Position numbers and translations under genes: made by a program | Part shown: positions 1 through 7,270 of the stretch, one piece after another | Position numbering within the stretch: position 1 is the stretch's first letter | Layout of the letters: each line of letters begins with the position of its first letter | Assembly: GCF_024749045.1 (NCBI RefSeq) | Contig: NZ_CP087184.1 | Location: forward strand, 3,100,001-3,164,000 | DNA length: 64,000 bases | Direction: 5' to 3' | From: Pseudomonas sp. B21-028 | Lineage (GTDB): Bacteria; Pseudomonadota; Gammaproteobacteria; Pseudomonadales; Pseudomonadaceae | Notes under the pieces: generated by a model | Databases searched by the model: none | What the model saw: only the letters and a program-made list of their open reading frames with translations | What the model was told of the DNA's origin: nothing

Positions 1-1001
1 TTTAATTGGGATTCGACGGTTTCATTATGTTCGTCTGAGGGGGCGTCAATTATAGGGAAGGGCGTGCTTCTGAGTGGTGCGAAGTCGATCAGTTTTTTAA
101 GGCTCTCTGAGCTTGACAGTAAGTCAAAGGTCTTTCTGTCTGCAAGATCTTCAGATGCGCCATACAATTCTTCAGATTGGAATTGTTCGGTCACAGCTCT
201 CTGGATAGCAATATGGATATCCAACGAGCAACCCGAGCCAATAGGGGATAGATGGTAATGCCCAGGTCCTGCTTTGGGAAACGCCACTGCGAAGTAGACA
301 GATAGTACATCTTTGATAATGATGATCTGTAGCCTGCCTGCGGATGCCAAAGCGAAAGGATGGTTCAGTAACGCCGCTTCAAGTAAATCTTCAGATGGAC
401 TGTACAAGTTAATTGTCGGGCCTAGCCCGCAGACACCCATAAAGAAGAGGGACAGGATATGTCTTTCGATAACTTCTTGAGCTCCATGCAACAACGCCTC
501 GTTTTTCGTGCAGCCAAAAGCGATTCCTGAGTTGGAAGAATAGCGAGACAGGAACTGCAATGCGAGGCTGTCGTCTGCTCTGTTTTGTGCGGTTCCGGGA
601 CAAAGAAGGGCACATGGAGCAAATAATTCGTCATTATTTCCAAACGATGTAAGTCTGTAGCAGTCAATTAGCTCGTCGTTGTACGGAAGGTTAATAAAAA
701 AGCCATCCTTTGCGACTGTTGCTTGAGTGGAGATGTTGTCTGAGCGAAGCAGTGTGGATGCGTCGGTATAGGGCTGAAAGGTGCAGAAGTGCTCAATGCT
801 TTCTGCCAGCGCACCAATTAGTGAGTCCAGCCCTTTGCCTGCACCTGTTCCCACAAGGTTATTGCTGTTGTCGAAAAGCTCGGCGGTCGCTACCAGTTTG
901 GATGGTGTTGCGTAATGCGTCGCTGCTCTGAATCCAAGAGTATGGATGGTTGACATGATCTGGAACAGTGCTTCATTAGGGGGTAGTTCGCGTTCAGACA
1001 T
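1..1001 (-). CDS. YcaO-domain protein (cyclodehydratase-like), 3' end outside window
   Basis: An uninterrupted minus-strand frame starts at ATG 1001 (GGAG 6 bases upstream) and is open for 333 codons to the window edge. The translation begins MSERELPPNEALFQ. It shows the three conserved YcaO blocks: GKGLDSLIGALAESIEHF near residues 60-77, NSGIAFGCTKNEALLHGAQE followed by VIERH near 165-190, and GSGCSLDIHIAIQRAVTEQF near 275-295. These are the glutamate-rich ATP/Mg sites of the family. YcaO enzymes activate backbone amides with ATP to make azolines, thioamides or amidines in ribosomal peptides; RimO-modifying members also exist. The small gene just upstream on the same strand favours a peptide-modifying role. 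No RRE/ThiF-type partner is visible; it could lie beyond the edge. Codon use is more AT-rich than in the neighbouring kgu genes, which suggests acquisition. The exact product is unknown. Confidence 0.85.
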   Translation of the reverse strand, partial: MSERELPPNEALFQIMSTIHTLGFRAATHYATPSKLVATAELFDNSNNLVGTGAGKGLDSLIGALAESIEHFCTFQPYTDASTLLRSDNISTQATVAKDGFFINLPYNDELIDCYRLTSFGNNDELFAPCALLCPGTAQNRADDSLALQFLSRYSSNSGIAFGCTKNEALLHGAQEVIERHILSLFFMGVCGLGPTINLYSPSEDLLEAALLNHPFALASAGRLQIIIIKDVLSVYFAVAFPKAGPGHYHLSPIGSGCSLDIHIAIQRAVTEQFQSEELYGASEDLADRKTFDLLSSSESLKKLIDFAPLRSTPFPIIDAPSDEHNETVESQL

Positions 1002-1020
1002 AGTGTTCTCCAATTGTCTG

Positions 1021-1054
1021 GATGCCGAAAGGAAGCCCTTTCGGCATCTTTTTC
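1021..1054 (-). other. 12-bp perfect hairpin between the precursor ORF and ycaO
   Basis: GATGCCGAAAGG (1021-1032) and CCTTTCGGCATC (1037-1048) form a perfect 12-bp stem with a 4-base loop. In the minus-strand transcript it lies after the small ORF and 20 bases before the ycaO start codon. The U-run (1049-1053) follows the stem only on the plus strand, so on the operon strand it is not a textbook terminator. It may be a partial terminator or a 3'-stabilising structure that keeps the peptide message more abundant than the enzyme message; this is inference. Confidence 0.6.
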
Positions 1055-1085
1055 TAACTTAATCGGTCACTGACTTAATCGGTCA
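1054..1085. repeat. Tandem 16-bp duplication at the stop codon of the small ORF
   Basis: CTAACTTAATCGGTCA (1054-1069) is followed directly by CTGACTTAATCGGTCA (1070-1085), identical at 15 of 16 positions. On the minus strand each copy contains CCGATTAA; the upstream copy (1070-1085) supplies the stop codon of the 37-codon ORF. It looks like a slippage duplication at the end of the gene. Confidence 0.8.
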
Positions 1086-1188
1086 GCGAGGCGAAGAAGT
1101 TGGCTTCAGTTGGCAGTAGACCTTTGGAGAAGCCCAATGCTTGCGGCAGACCATCGAAGGTATTTATTTCAGAGCGTTTGCTACCCAT
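1075..1188 (-). CDS. Candidate 37-aa RiPP precursor peptide upstream of ycaO
   Basis: ATG at 1188 is preceded by GGAG with 8 bases spacing and the frame closes at TAA 1075-1077. The peptide begins MGSKRSEINTFDG and ends PTEANFFASLTD. The middle is LPQALGFSKGLL, so the peptide is rich in Leu and Phe and has no Cys. Serines and threonines lie at positions 3, 6, 10, 21, 27, 34 and 36. A short gene with a good ribosome-binding site, co-directional with and about 75 bases upstream of a YcaO gene, is the usual layout of a modified-peptide precursor. I do not recognise the family, and leader and core cannot be told apart. If YcaO makes azolines, only Ser/Thr could be used; thioamide or amidine formation on the backbone is also possible. 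Confidence 0.6.
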   Translation of the reverse strand: MGSKRSEINTFDGLPQALGFSKGLLPTEANFFASLTD

Positions 1189-1565
1189 ATCAATTACTCC
1201 TGCATAGTTGGTCAGCGTCGCGAAGCGATCGCCTAACTTGCGTGTTTGCGCAAGTGACTAATTAATAACAGTGGAGTCTTTGATGGACTATTGTGCGACT
1301 TCCGACGATGTCGTAGGTCTGTTCTTGGCGTTTAGTAGGAGGCGTGCGTAGGAATTCGAGGAAATGTTGAAAATTGCTGTTTTGCCTTGCCGTTTCATCA
1401 ACTTGAGGGGTTTACTTTTTTTGAGGCGGGGTGATTCGTAAATAATTTTCAGGCTATGAGTGCGCTGAGAGATGGCTATTCAGGGAAATGTGGCTGTTTT
1501 GGTCTCTGCTCGACATCGTTGCCACCGCAAACGCTTACGATGGCAGCGATCTGGCGAAAAAAAAC
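1189..1565. other. Intergenic region upstream of the precursor ORF
   Basis: This 377-base AT-richer stretch should hold the promoter of the minus-strand peptide/ycaO pair, but I see no clear -35/-10 pair. It contains a small inverted repeat CTTGCG/CGCAAG (1237-1254). A longer one, ATCGTTGCCA/TGGCAGCGAT (1515-1524 and 1541-1550), lies just beyond the kguD stop and could be the 3' hairpin of the kgu transcript, although no U-run follows it on that strand. A 36-codon minus-strand ORF (1288-1398) lacks a ribosome-binding site. Confidence 0.5.
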
Positions 1566-2543
1566 TCAGCCTTTCCACGCCCCCGGGTTCACCAGGTTCA
1601 TCGGCCGCTCTCCCGCCAATGCCGCCAGCAGGTTGTCCACCGCGCAGCGGGCCATGGCCTCTCGGGTCTCGTGGGTCGCCGACCCCATATGCGGGGTGGC
1701 CACCACATTGTCCATGCGCAGGAGCGGCGAGTCCGGGTCCAAGGGTTCGCGTTCGAACACGTCCAGCCCGGCGCCACGGATCTGGCCGTTGCGCAGGGCG
1801 TCGATCAGCGCCGCTTCGTCCACCACCTTGCCCCGGGAGATGTTGATGAACAGGGTCTCGGGGCGCATCTGCGCAAACGCTTGTGCATCGATCAGGCCTT
1901 GGGTTTCTGCCGTCAATGGCAGGGTCAGGCAAACGAAGTCGGCTTCGTGCAACAGCGCTTCTAGCGAGCAGTAGCGCGCATTGAATCGCTGCTCGACGGC
2001 AGGTTTGGGCGAGTGGCTGTGGTAGATCACCGGCATGCCGAAGCCGAAGTGGCCGCGCTGTGCCAAGGCCTCGCCGATGCGGCCCATGCCGATGATGCCC
2101 AGGGTCTTGCCGTGGACATCGGTACCGAAATGCCTCGGGCCGATGCTTTGTTGCCAGCCGCCCGTGCGAACCAGGTTGGCCAGTTCCACCACGCGGCGGG
2201 CCGTCGCCAGGATCAGCGCGAACCCGGTGTCGGCCGTGGTCTCGGTCAGCACGTCCGGGGTATTGCTCAGCAGGATCCGGCGTTCGGTCAGGTAGTCGAT
2301 GTCATAGTTGTCGACCCCCACCGAGACACTGGCGATGGCTTGCAGGTTCGGCGCCAGGTCCAGTAGGGATGCGTCCAGCTTGAGGCTGGCGCCCAGCAGG
2401 CCGTGGGCTGTAGGGAGGGCGTCGCGCAGTTGCGCCAGGCCTTGGGCATCGAGGCGTTCGATGAGCGTGACTTGGGCCTGGGCGTGCAGGCGAGCCATCA
2501 ACTGAGGTGATAGCGCTTTGTACAACACCACGTGCTTTTTCAT
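1566..2543 (-). CDS. kguD: 2-ketogluconate-6-phosphate reductase (D-2-hydroxyacid dehydrogenase family)
   Basis: This is an NAD(P)H-dependent reductase that converts 2-keto-6-phosphogluconate to 6-phosphogluconate, the last step of the 2-ketogluconate route into the Entner-Doudoroff pathway. The 325-aa protein has the D-2-hydroxyacid dehydrogenase fold. A Rossmann motif GIIGMGRIGEALAQRG lies near 150-165, substrate/catalytic Arg is in INISRGKVVDE (about 235), Glu is in DVFEREPL and the catalytic His is in TPHMGSATHE (about 285). It is the last gene of the kguE-kguK-kguT-kguD operon, 15 bases after kguT. By sequence alone it could be a general glyoxylate/hydroxypyruvate or 2-ketoaldonate reductase; the operon decides for KguD. 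Confidence 0.88.
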   Translation of the reverse strand: MKKHVVLYKALSPQLMARLHAQAQVTLIERLDAQGLAQLRDALPTAHGLLGASLKLDASLLDLAPNLQAIASVSVGVDNYDIDYLTERRILLSNTPDVLTETTADTGFALILATARRVVELANLVRTGGWQQSIGPRHFGTDVHGKTLGIIGMGRIGEALAQRGHFGFGMPVIYHSHSPKPAVEQRFNARYCSLEALLHEADFVCLTLPLTAETQGLIDAQAFAQMRPETLFINISRGKVVDEAALIDALRNGQIRGAGLDVFEREPLDPDSPLLRMDNVVATPHMGSATHETREAMARCAVDNLLAALAGERPMNLVNPGAWKG

Positions 2544-2558
2544 GGGAGGGACCTCGAT

Positions 2559-3857
2559 TCAGGAACGGGTGGGCGCCGGGTCTGGCGTCGCGGGGTTGGA
2601 GATGGTCCGGTCGCTGGCGCCGGGCTTGAGGGCGAGGGTCAGCACCACTGACAGCAGCAATGCGCCGCTCATCAGCAGGAAGGACATGCCCGGGGAGCCG
2701 GTGGAGCCGTTGAGGTAGCCCACCAGGTACGAACCACCGAAGGAGCCCAGCGCGCCCATGCTGTTGATCAACGCCATGGCGCCGCCGGCGACGTTAGCCG
2801 GCAGGATTTCCGGAACGATGGCAAAGAACGGCCCGTAGGGTGCGTACATGCTGGCGCCGGCGATCACCAGCAAACTGTAGGACCACCAGAAATGCTCAGG
2901 CCCCAGCAGGTACGAGGCGTAGAACGCGATGGAGGCCACCAGCAGCGGCGGCCAGACGAAACGCTTGCGCTTCTGTGCCTTGTCCGAGGCCCAGGACACG
3001 CCAAGCATGGCGACGACGGCCGCCAGGTACGGCAACGACGACAGCCATCCGGCCTCGACCATGCTCATTTGCAGGCCGGCCTTGAGGATGGACGGCAGCC
3101 ACAGCACGAACCCGTAGACGCCGATGCTCCAGCAGAAGAACTGCAACGCCAGGATGATGACCTTGGGCGAGCGGAAGGCCTCGGCGTAGTTCTTCACCGC
3201 CTTGATGCCCACCTGTTCGGCCGCCAGCACGCTTTCCAGGTCCTGTTTTTCCTGGGCGCTGAGCCATTTGGCCTGGGACGGACGGTCATCCGCCAGGCGC
3301 CACCAGATGAAGGCCCAGAGTACTGCCGGCAGGCCTTCGATGATGAACATCCAGCGCCAGTCGAATTGCTGCACCAGGTAACCCGACACCACCGACATCC
3401 ACAACATGGTCACCGGGTTGCCGAGGATCAGGAAGGTATTGGCGCGCGAGCGCTCGGCTCGGGTGAACCAGTGGCACAGGTACACCAGCATGGCCGGCAT
3501 CACGGCGGCTTCGACCACGCCGAGCATGAAGCGGATCACGATCAGCCAGTAGGCGTTGGACACCACGCCGGTCAACGTCGCCAGCGAGCCCCAGAGGATC
3601 AGGCTGACGAAGATCAGTTTCTTCACGCTGTGTTTCTGCGCGTAGATCGCCCCCGGCACCTGGAAGAAAAAGTAGCCGAGGAAAAACAGCGCGCCGAGCA
3701 ATGACGACAGTCCCGGGGTGATCATCAGGTCCTTGGCCATGCCCGAGGCTGCGGCGAAGCCATAATTGGCCCGGTCCAGGTAGGCCAGGCTGTAGGTGAT
3801 GAACACGATGGGCATGATGTACCACCAGCGGCGGGTGGCGAGGTTGAGCGTTTGCAT
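2559..3857 (-). CDS. kguT: 2-ketogluconate MFS transporter
   Basis: This 432-aa inner-membrane permease belongs to the anion:cation symporter branch of the major facilitator superfamily (GudP/ExuT-like) and has about 12 hydrophobic segments. It starts MQTLNLATRRWW and shows the family motif DRANYGFAAASGMAKDL in the first loop. It is inferred to import 2-ketogluconate made in the periplasm by glucose and gluconate dehydrogenases. It lies between kguK and kguD on the same strand, with a 64-base gap to kguK that includes leader sequence and kguK's REP-derived 3' end nearby. Substrate assignment rests on the operon. Confidence 0.88.
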   Translation of the reverse strand: MQTLNLATRRWWYIMPIVFITYSLAYLDRANYGFAAASGMAKDLMITPGLSSLLGALFFLGYFFFQVPGAIYAQKHSVKKLIFVSLILWGSLATLTGVVSNAYWLIVIRFMLGVVEAAVMPAMLVYLCHWFTRAERSRANTFLILGNPVTMLWMSVVSGYLVQQFDWRWMFIIEGLPAVLWAFIWWRLADDRPSQAKWLSAQEKQDLESVLAAEQVGIKAVKNYAEAFRSPKVIILALQFFCWSIGVYGFVLWLPSILKAGLQMSMVEAGWLSSLPYLAAVVAMLGVSWASDKAQKRKRFVWPPLLVASIAFYASYLLGPEHFWWSYSLLVIAGASMYAPYGPFFAIVPEILPANVAGGAMALINSMGALGSFGGSYLVGYLNGSTGSPGMSFLLMSGALLLSVVLTLALKPGASDRTISNPATPDPAPTRS

Positions 3858-3921
3858 GTCGTTGACTCCTGAGCTTGTTGTTTTTGTTGCAGCAGGTGTA
3901 TGTGCGCTATTCTTCAGGCTG

Positions 3922-4911
3922 TCATTGCTCGCACGTCAGGCCCCTGTGGGAGCGAGCCTGCTCGCGAATGACGCCCTCAAATTCAGCCGATAACTCGGTC
4001 CGGGTCGGCAACCCCTCCATGTCTCCGCGGCTCTGTACGACGCGGCTGCCAATCCAATTGGCGCGCTGCACGGCCTCGGTGATGTCCCGGCCTTCCAGCA
4101 GTGCACTGATCAGGCCGACGGCAAACCCGTCGCCAGCGCCTACCGTGTCCACCACTCGGCCCACCGGCACGCCAGCCACGAAGCCCTGGTCCTGCGGCGT
4201 GCGGTAGTAGGCGCCTTGGGCGCCGAGCTTGATCACCACAGCCTTGGCGCCCTGATCCAGGTAGAAGGCAGCGATGTCGGCCGGGTCGTCGAAACCGGTC
4301 AGCAACCGGCCTTCTTCCAGCCCGGGCAAGACCCAGTGGGCGAGGGCGGCGAGGCGATTGACTTCGCTGATCATCAACGACTCGCTGGACCACAGGCTGG
4401 GTCGCAGGTTGGGGTCAAAGGACAGGCTGCGGCCGGCCTCGCGCATGCGGGTCATCAACTCAAGGGACATCTCCCGGGCCGTCACCGACAACGCCGGCAC
4501 GATACCGGTGGCATGCAAGTGCCGGGCGCCCAGCAGCGCCGGGGCAATGGCGTCGATCGACAGATGGCTGGCCGCCGAGCCGCGCCGGAAATACTCCACC
4601 TGCGGGTCGCAGCCATCGTCGCTACGGGATTTGAACTGGAACCCGGTGGGGTGCGTTGGGTCGACCGCCACGTGGCGACAATCCAGGCCTTCCTGCTCCA
4701 GCGTCTGCACGACAAAACGTCCCAGGGAATCGGCTCCGATCCGGCTCAACCACGCCACGTTGAAGCCCAGCCGCGCCAGGCCGATGGCGACGTTGCTGTC
4801 GGCCCCGGCGATACGTTTACTGAAATGGTTGACGCGGGCCAGGTCGCCGCAACTGTCGGCCACCAGCATCGCCATGGTTTCGCCGAACGACAAGACATCG
4901 AACTCAGACAT
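3922..4911 (-). CDS. kguK: 2-ketogluconate kinase (PfkB family)
   Basis: This kinase phosphorylates 2-ketogluconate to 2-keto-6-phosphogluconate using ATP. The PfkB/ribokinase fold is clear: N-terminal [11 protein letters not shown], the Asn/Asp substrate loop [14 protein letters not shown] near residue 37, and the C-terminal anion hole/catalytic motif [13 protein letters not shown] near 255. I chose ATG 4911 ([11 protein letters not shown]). The frame stays open 12 codons further upstream, but the ATG at 4911 matches the family N-terminus and overlaps kguE by 8 bases. The final residues, REQARSHRG and beyond, are encoded by a REP palindrome at 3946-3967, so the native C-terminus appears to have been replaced or extended by repeat DNA. 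Confidence 0.87.
   Translation of the reverse strand: MSEFDVLSFGETMAMLVADSCGDLARVNHFSKRIAGADSNVAIGLARLGFNVAWLSRIGADSLGRFVVQTLEQEGLDCRHVAVDPTHPTGFQFKSRSDDGCDPQVEYFRRGSAASHLSIDAIAPALLGARHLHATGIVPALSVTAREMSLELMTRMREAGRSLSFDPNLRPSLWSSESLMISEVNRLAALAHWVLPGLEEGRLLTGFDDPADIAAFYLDQGAKAVVIKLGAQGAYYRTPQDQGFVAGVPVGRVVDTVGAGDGFAVGLISALLEGRDITEAVQRANWIGSRVVQSRGDMEGLPTRTELSAEFEGVIREQARSHRGLTCEQ
3946..3967. repeat. Single REP palindrome inside the 3' end of kguK
   Basis: GTGGGAGCGAGCCTGCTCGCGA matches the dominant REP unit of this window. Unlike the other copies it lies within an open reading frame and encodes the last residues of KguK. Confidence 0.85.
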
Positions 4912-5686
4912 GGGCAGGCTCCCGGCGTGCTTGCCCGAGGCTGGCAAGGGTGGCGACGTGTTCAGCGGTCAATTGCAGCAAGTCATCGCCTTGCAGCGGG
5001 TACTCGGCGGCGCGCATCACGTCGACGGGCATCTGCTTGAACAGCTGTTCCCACAGATGCAGATCGGTCAGCGCCGGCGGCACCGCAATCAGCTTGCCGT
5101 CGTCGCGCCGGGCCACTGCCTTGCAATGCACATACCTCACGTGGCGTCCGAGTTCGCGGGCCGCCATGGCCGCCGATTGGTCCTGCCATTGCCAGTTGCC
5201 AATGTCGAACGTCATGCCGATGGGCAATCCTTGGCGCTCGGTGGCGGCGAAGAACCGTTGGAAGGGTTCGATCCGGCCGCCCTGCGTCGTCTGGTCGTTC
5301 TCCACCAGCAACTGCACCGGGCTCGCGGCGAGGATGTCCGCCAGGCTGGCCAAGTCATGGGTGTCGGTGAAATGCCCGAGTGAGACTTTCAGCCATTTCG
5401 AGCCAAATGCTTCGGCACGCTGCAAGGCCGGCGACAGCGCGGGATTGGGCTGGGCACGGTCGGCAAGCCACAGCTCGAGGGGCGACGAGAAAATACTTTG
5501 CAGGCCTTGGGCCTGGGCGCTGGCGGCCAGCTCGGCGGGCTGTTCGTGGGTGAGCAGTTCTTCACGCCATTCGATCCGTGAGGCGCCGGCGGCGGCCAAT
5601 AGCGTGGTGAAACGGCCTTGGCCTTGCTGGCGCACCAAGTCGGCGCCGTAGCTGGACAGGCTGATGGAAACGGGTGGCTTGTTCAT
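4904..5686 (-). CDS. kguE: KguE, xylose-isomerase-like TIM barrel protein of 2-ketogluconate use
   Basis: First gene of the kgu operon; 260 aa. The protein has the AP-endonuclease-2/xylose-isomerase-like TIM-barrel pattern with metal-ligand candidates in LLVENDQT (Glu, about 128), TFDIGNWQW (Asp, about 160), VRYVHCKA (His, about 185) and RAAEYPL (Glu, about 232). KguE is annotated as an epimerase in the 2-ketogluconate pathway, but its exact reaction is not established from sequence. The ATG at 5686 lies 13 bases from a perfect PtxS palindrome, so PtxS binding there would block transcription or translation start. The stop codon overlaps the kguK start. Confidence 0.85.
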   Translation of the reverse strand: MNKPPVSISLSSYGADLVRQQGQGRFTTLLAAAGASRIEWREELLTHEQPAELAASAQAQGLQSIFSSPLELWLADRAQPNPALSPALQRAEAFGSKWLKVSLGHFTDTHDLASLADILAASPVQLLVENDQTTQGGRIEPFQRFFAATERQGLPIGMTFDIGNWQWQDQSAAMAARELGRHVRYVHCKAVARRDDGKLIAVPPALTDLHLWEQLFKQMPVDVMRAAEYPLQGDDLLQLTAEHVATLASLGQARREPAHV

Positions 5687-5699
5687 TGTTCTACACCTC

Positions 5700-5713
5700 T
5701 GAAACCGGTTTCA
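5700..5713. promoter_or_regulatory. PtxS operator upstream of kguE
   Basis: TGAAACCGGTTTCA is a perfect 14-bp palindrome and is the known PtxS recognition sequence. It lies just upstream of the kguE start codon and is expected to be occupied until 2-ketogluconate binds PtxS. Confidence 0.93.
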
Positions 5714-5750
5714 GTTCTGTTCAAAAAAAAGGTTCTGCTTGAGGGCCCCA

Positions 5751-5826
5751 TCGCGAGCAGGCTCGCTCCCACAAGGGATCGTCCATGCTCCCCAGTTCCA
5801 CTGTGGGAGCGAGCCTGCTCGCGATT
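5751..5826. repeat. REPIN (two inverted REP units)
   Basis: Two REP palindromes in opposite orientation (5751-5772 and 5803-5824) flank a short spacer between kguE and the 3' end of ptxS. Confidence 0.88.
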
Positions 5827-5832
5827 GGGCCA

Positions 5833-6858
5833 TCACCGTTCCGTCCCCTGGGTCGACCCACGCTCAATCAACTGCGCCGCAAAATCCAGGGTTTGCACCG
5901 GCCCGTTGTCACCGCGCAAGCGCTTGAGCAAGCATTCGAAGGCACTGGCACCGATCTCGGCGGTCGGTTGGGCCAGGGCGGTGATGCCGCTGCCCACCAA
6001 TGGGTACCAGTCCAGGTCGTCGAGGGCGATCAACCCCACGTCGTCGAACAGGTGGCAGCCCAATTCGCGCAGCACTTGGGTGGCGACCAGGGCGGCAATG
6101 CCGTTGGCGCAGAACAGCGCCTTGGGGCCGGGGCCCGGCTGGGCGAGGAAGGTCTTGATCCGAGCCGTCAGTTGGTCGCGGATTTCCACCACGGCGCCGG
6201 CCAGGGCCGGACGTCGTTCGATGCCCGACTTGAAGCTCTCGACCCGCTCGATCCGGGAACTGGTGCCGTCGAAGGGTTCGGTCACCATCAGCAGGTCGCG
6301 GTAGCCGCGCTGTTCGAGATGGTCGAGGGCCATCTTCACCGCCGCCGGGTTGTCCAGGCCCACCAGGTCACTTTCGAGCCGATCGACCTTGCGGTCCACC
6401 AGCACCAGGGGCATTTCGCTGCGCAGCTCAAGCAGTTCATCCCGGTGATGACCCAGGGTGTTCACGATCAGCCCTTCGATGTTGTAGGCACGCAACAGGG
6501 CCAGGTGCTGGCGCTCCTGTTCGTCATCCCGGTCGGTGTTGCACACCACGAGGCTGTAGCCGTGGCGGCGGCAGGCGGTTTCCACGCCGTGCATCACGGC
6601 AATTGAATAGGGGTTGCGGATATCAGCCACCAGCATGCCGATCAGGCGGGTGCGGCCGCGCTTGAGGCCGCGGGCCATCTGGTTGGGGCGATAGCCCAGC
6701 TCGCTGATCGCCTGCTCGATGCGCCGGGCGATGGCCTCGGAGAGCAGGGCGCGATCCTCGCCGATGAACCGCGAGACGCTGGCCTTGGAAACCCCGGCGC
6801 GTTCGGCGACATCGAGCATGGTCACGCGGCTGCGCTGGGCGGCGGAGAAAGAATTCAC
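5833..6858 (-). CDS. ptxS: LacI-family repressor PtxS
   Basis: 341-aa regulator. The N-terminal LacI helix-turn-helix MLDVAERAGVSKASVSRFIG occupies about residues 14-33, the hinge helix RPNQMARGLKRGRT about 57-70, and a periplasmic-binding-like effector domain the rest. The first codon is GTG (6858); translation from the ATG at residue 14 would cut into the helix-turn-helix region, so GTG is preferred. PtxS represses kgu genes and itself and responds to 2-ketogluconate. Two copies of its operator are present, one at kguE and one 34 bases upstream of this start, which fits autoregulation. It lies upstream of the kgu operon on the same strand. Confidence 0.92.
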   Translation of the reverse strand: MNSFSAAQRSRVTMLDVAERAGVSKASVSRFIGEDRALLSEAIARRIEQAISELGYRPNQMARGLKRGRTRLIGMLVADIRNPYSIAVMHGVETACRRHGYSLVVCNTDRDDEQERQHLALLRAYNIEGLIVNTLGHHRDELLELRSEMPLVLVDRKVDRLESDLVGLDNPAAVKMALDHLEQRGYRDLLMVTEPFDGTSSRIERVESFKSGIERRPALAGAVVEIRDQLTARIKTFLAQPGPGPKALFCANGIAALVATQVLRELGCHLFDDVGLIALDDLDWYPLVGSGITALAQPTAEIGASAFECLLKRLRGDNGPVQTLDFAAQLIERGSTQGTER

Positions 6859-6892
6859 GGTGGAACCTGCCTGTTGGATTTATTAGTGGCTA

Positions 6893-6906
6893 TGAAACCG
6901 GTTTCA
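6893..6906. promoter_or_regulatory. PtxS operator upstream of ptxS
   Basis: A second perfect TGAAACCGGTTTCA palindrome, 34 bases upstream of the ptxS GTG, consistent with negative autoregulation. Confidence 0.92.
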
Positions 6907-7002
6907 GGAAACCTCAGAACCTGGTAAGTCGTCAAGGGCGTTGTGTGGGAGGGGCGACCGACGGTGGGTGACGATCAGGGGCCAGACGGCTGGGCCGCCG
7001 CT

Positions 7003-7226
7003 TCGCGAGCAGGCTCGCTCCCACAGGGTTCCAGGTTGATTGCAGGATCTGTGGTTGCCAGAGAAACCTGTAGGAGCGGGCTTGCCCGCGAAGGCGGTGT
7101 GTCTGTTACAGGTGTATTGGATGTGCCGGCGTTATCGCGGGCAAACCCGGCTCCCACAGGGGTTCCAGGTTGATCGCAGGATCTGTGGTCTCCAGCGAAA
7201 CCTGTGGGAGCTAGCCTGCTCGCGAT
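7003..7226. repeat. Cluster of four REP units
   Basis: Units at about 7003-7024, 7070-7092, 7134-7157 and 7204-7225 alternate in orientation. The second and third are diverged variants (GTAGGAGCGGGCTTGCCCGCGA and a degenerate partner). The spacers share the text CCAGGTTGAT..GCAGGATCTGTGG, so the pair was probably duplicated as a block. Confidence 0.85.
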
Positions 7227-7238
7227 AGCAGTGGGTCA

Positions 7239-7263
7239 GCTTGCATCCGCGCTGGATGCAAGC
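7239..7263 (-). terminator. Inverted repeat at the 3' end of the chemoreceptor gene
   Basis: GCTTGCATCC (7239-7248) and GGATGCAAGC (7254-7263) form a perfect 10-bp stem with a 5-base loop, 7 bases beyond the chemoreceptor stop. No U-run follows on the minus strand, so termination is uncertain. Confidence 0.5.
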
Positions 7264-7270
7264 GTTGCCC

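Noticed and set aside
1021..1054. Classical terminator for the precursor/ycaO transcript
   Set aside because: The T-run follows the stem only on the plus strand, where no gene reads into it; on the operon strand it is preceded, not followed, by the homopolymer.
1288..1398. 36-codon minus-strand ORF upstream of the precursor gene, a possible second RiPP precursor
   Set aside because: No Shine-Dalgarno before the ATG, ordinary basic composition and no similarity to the 37-aa ORF.
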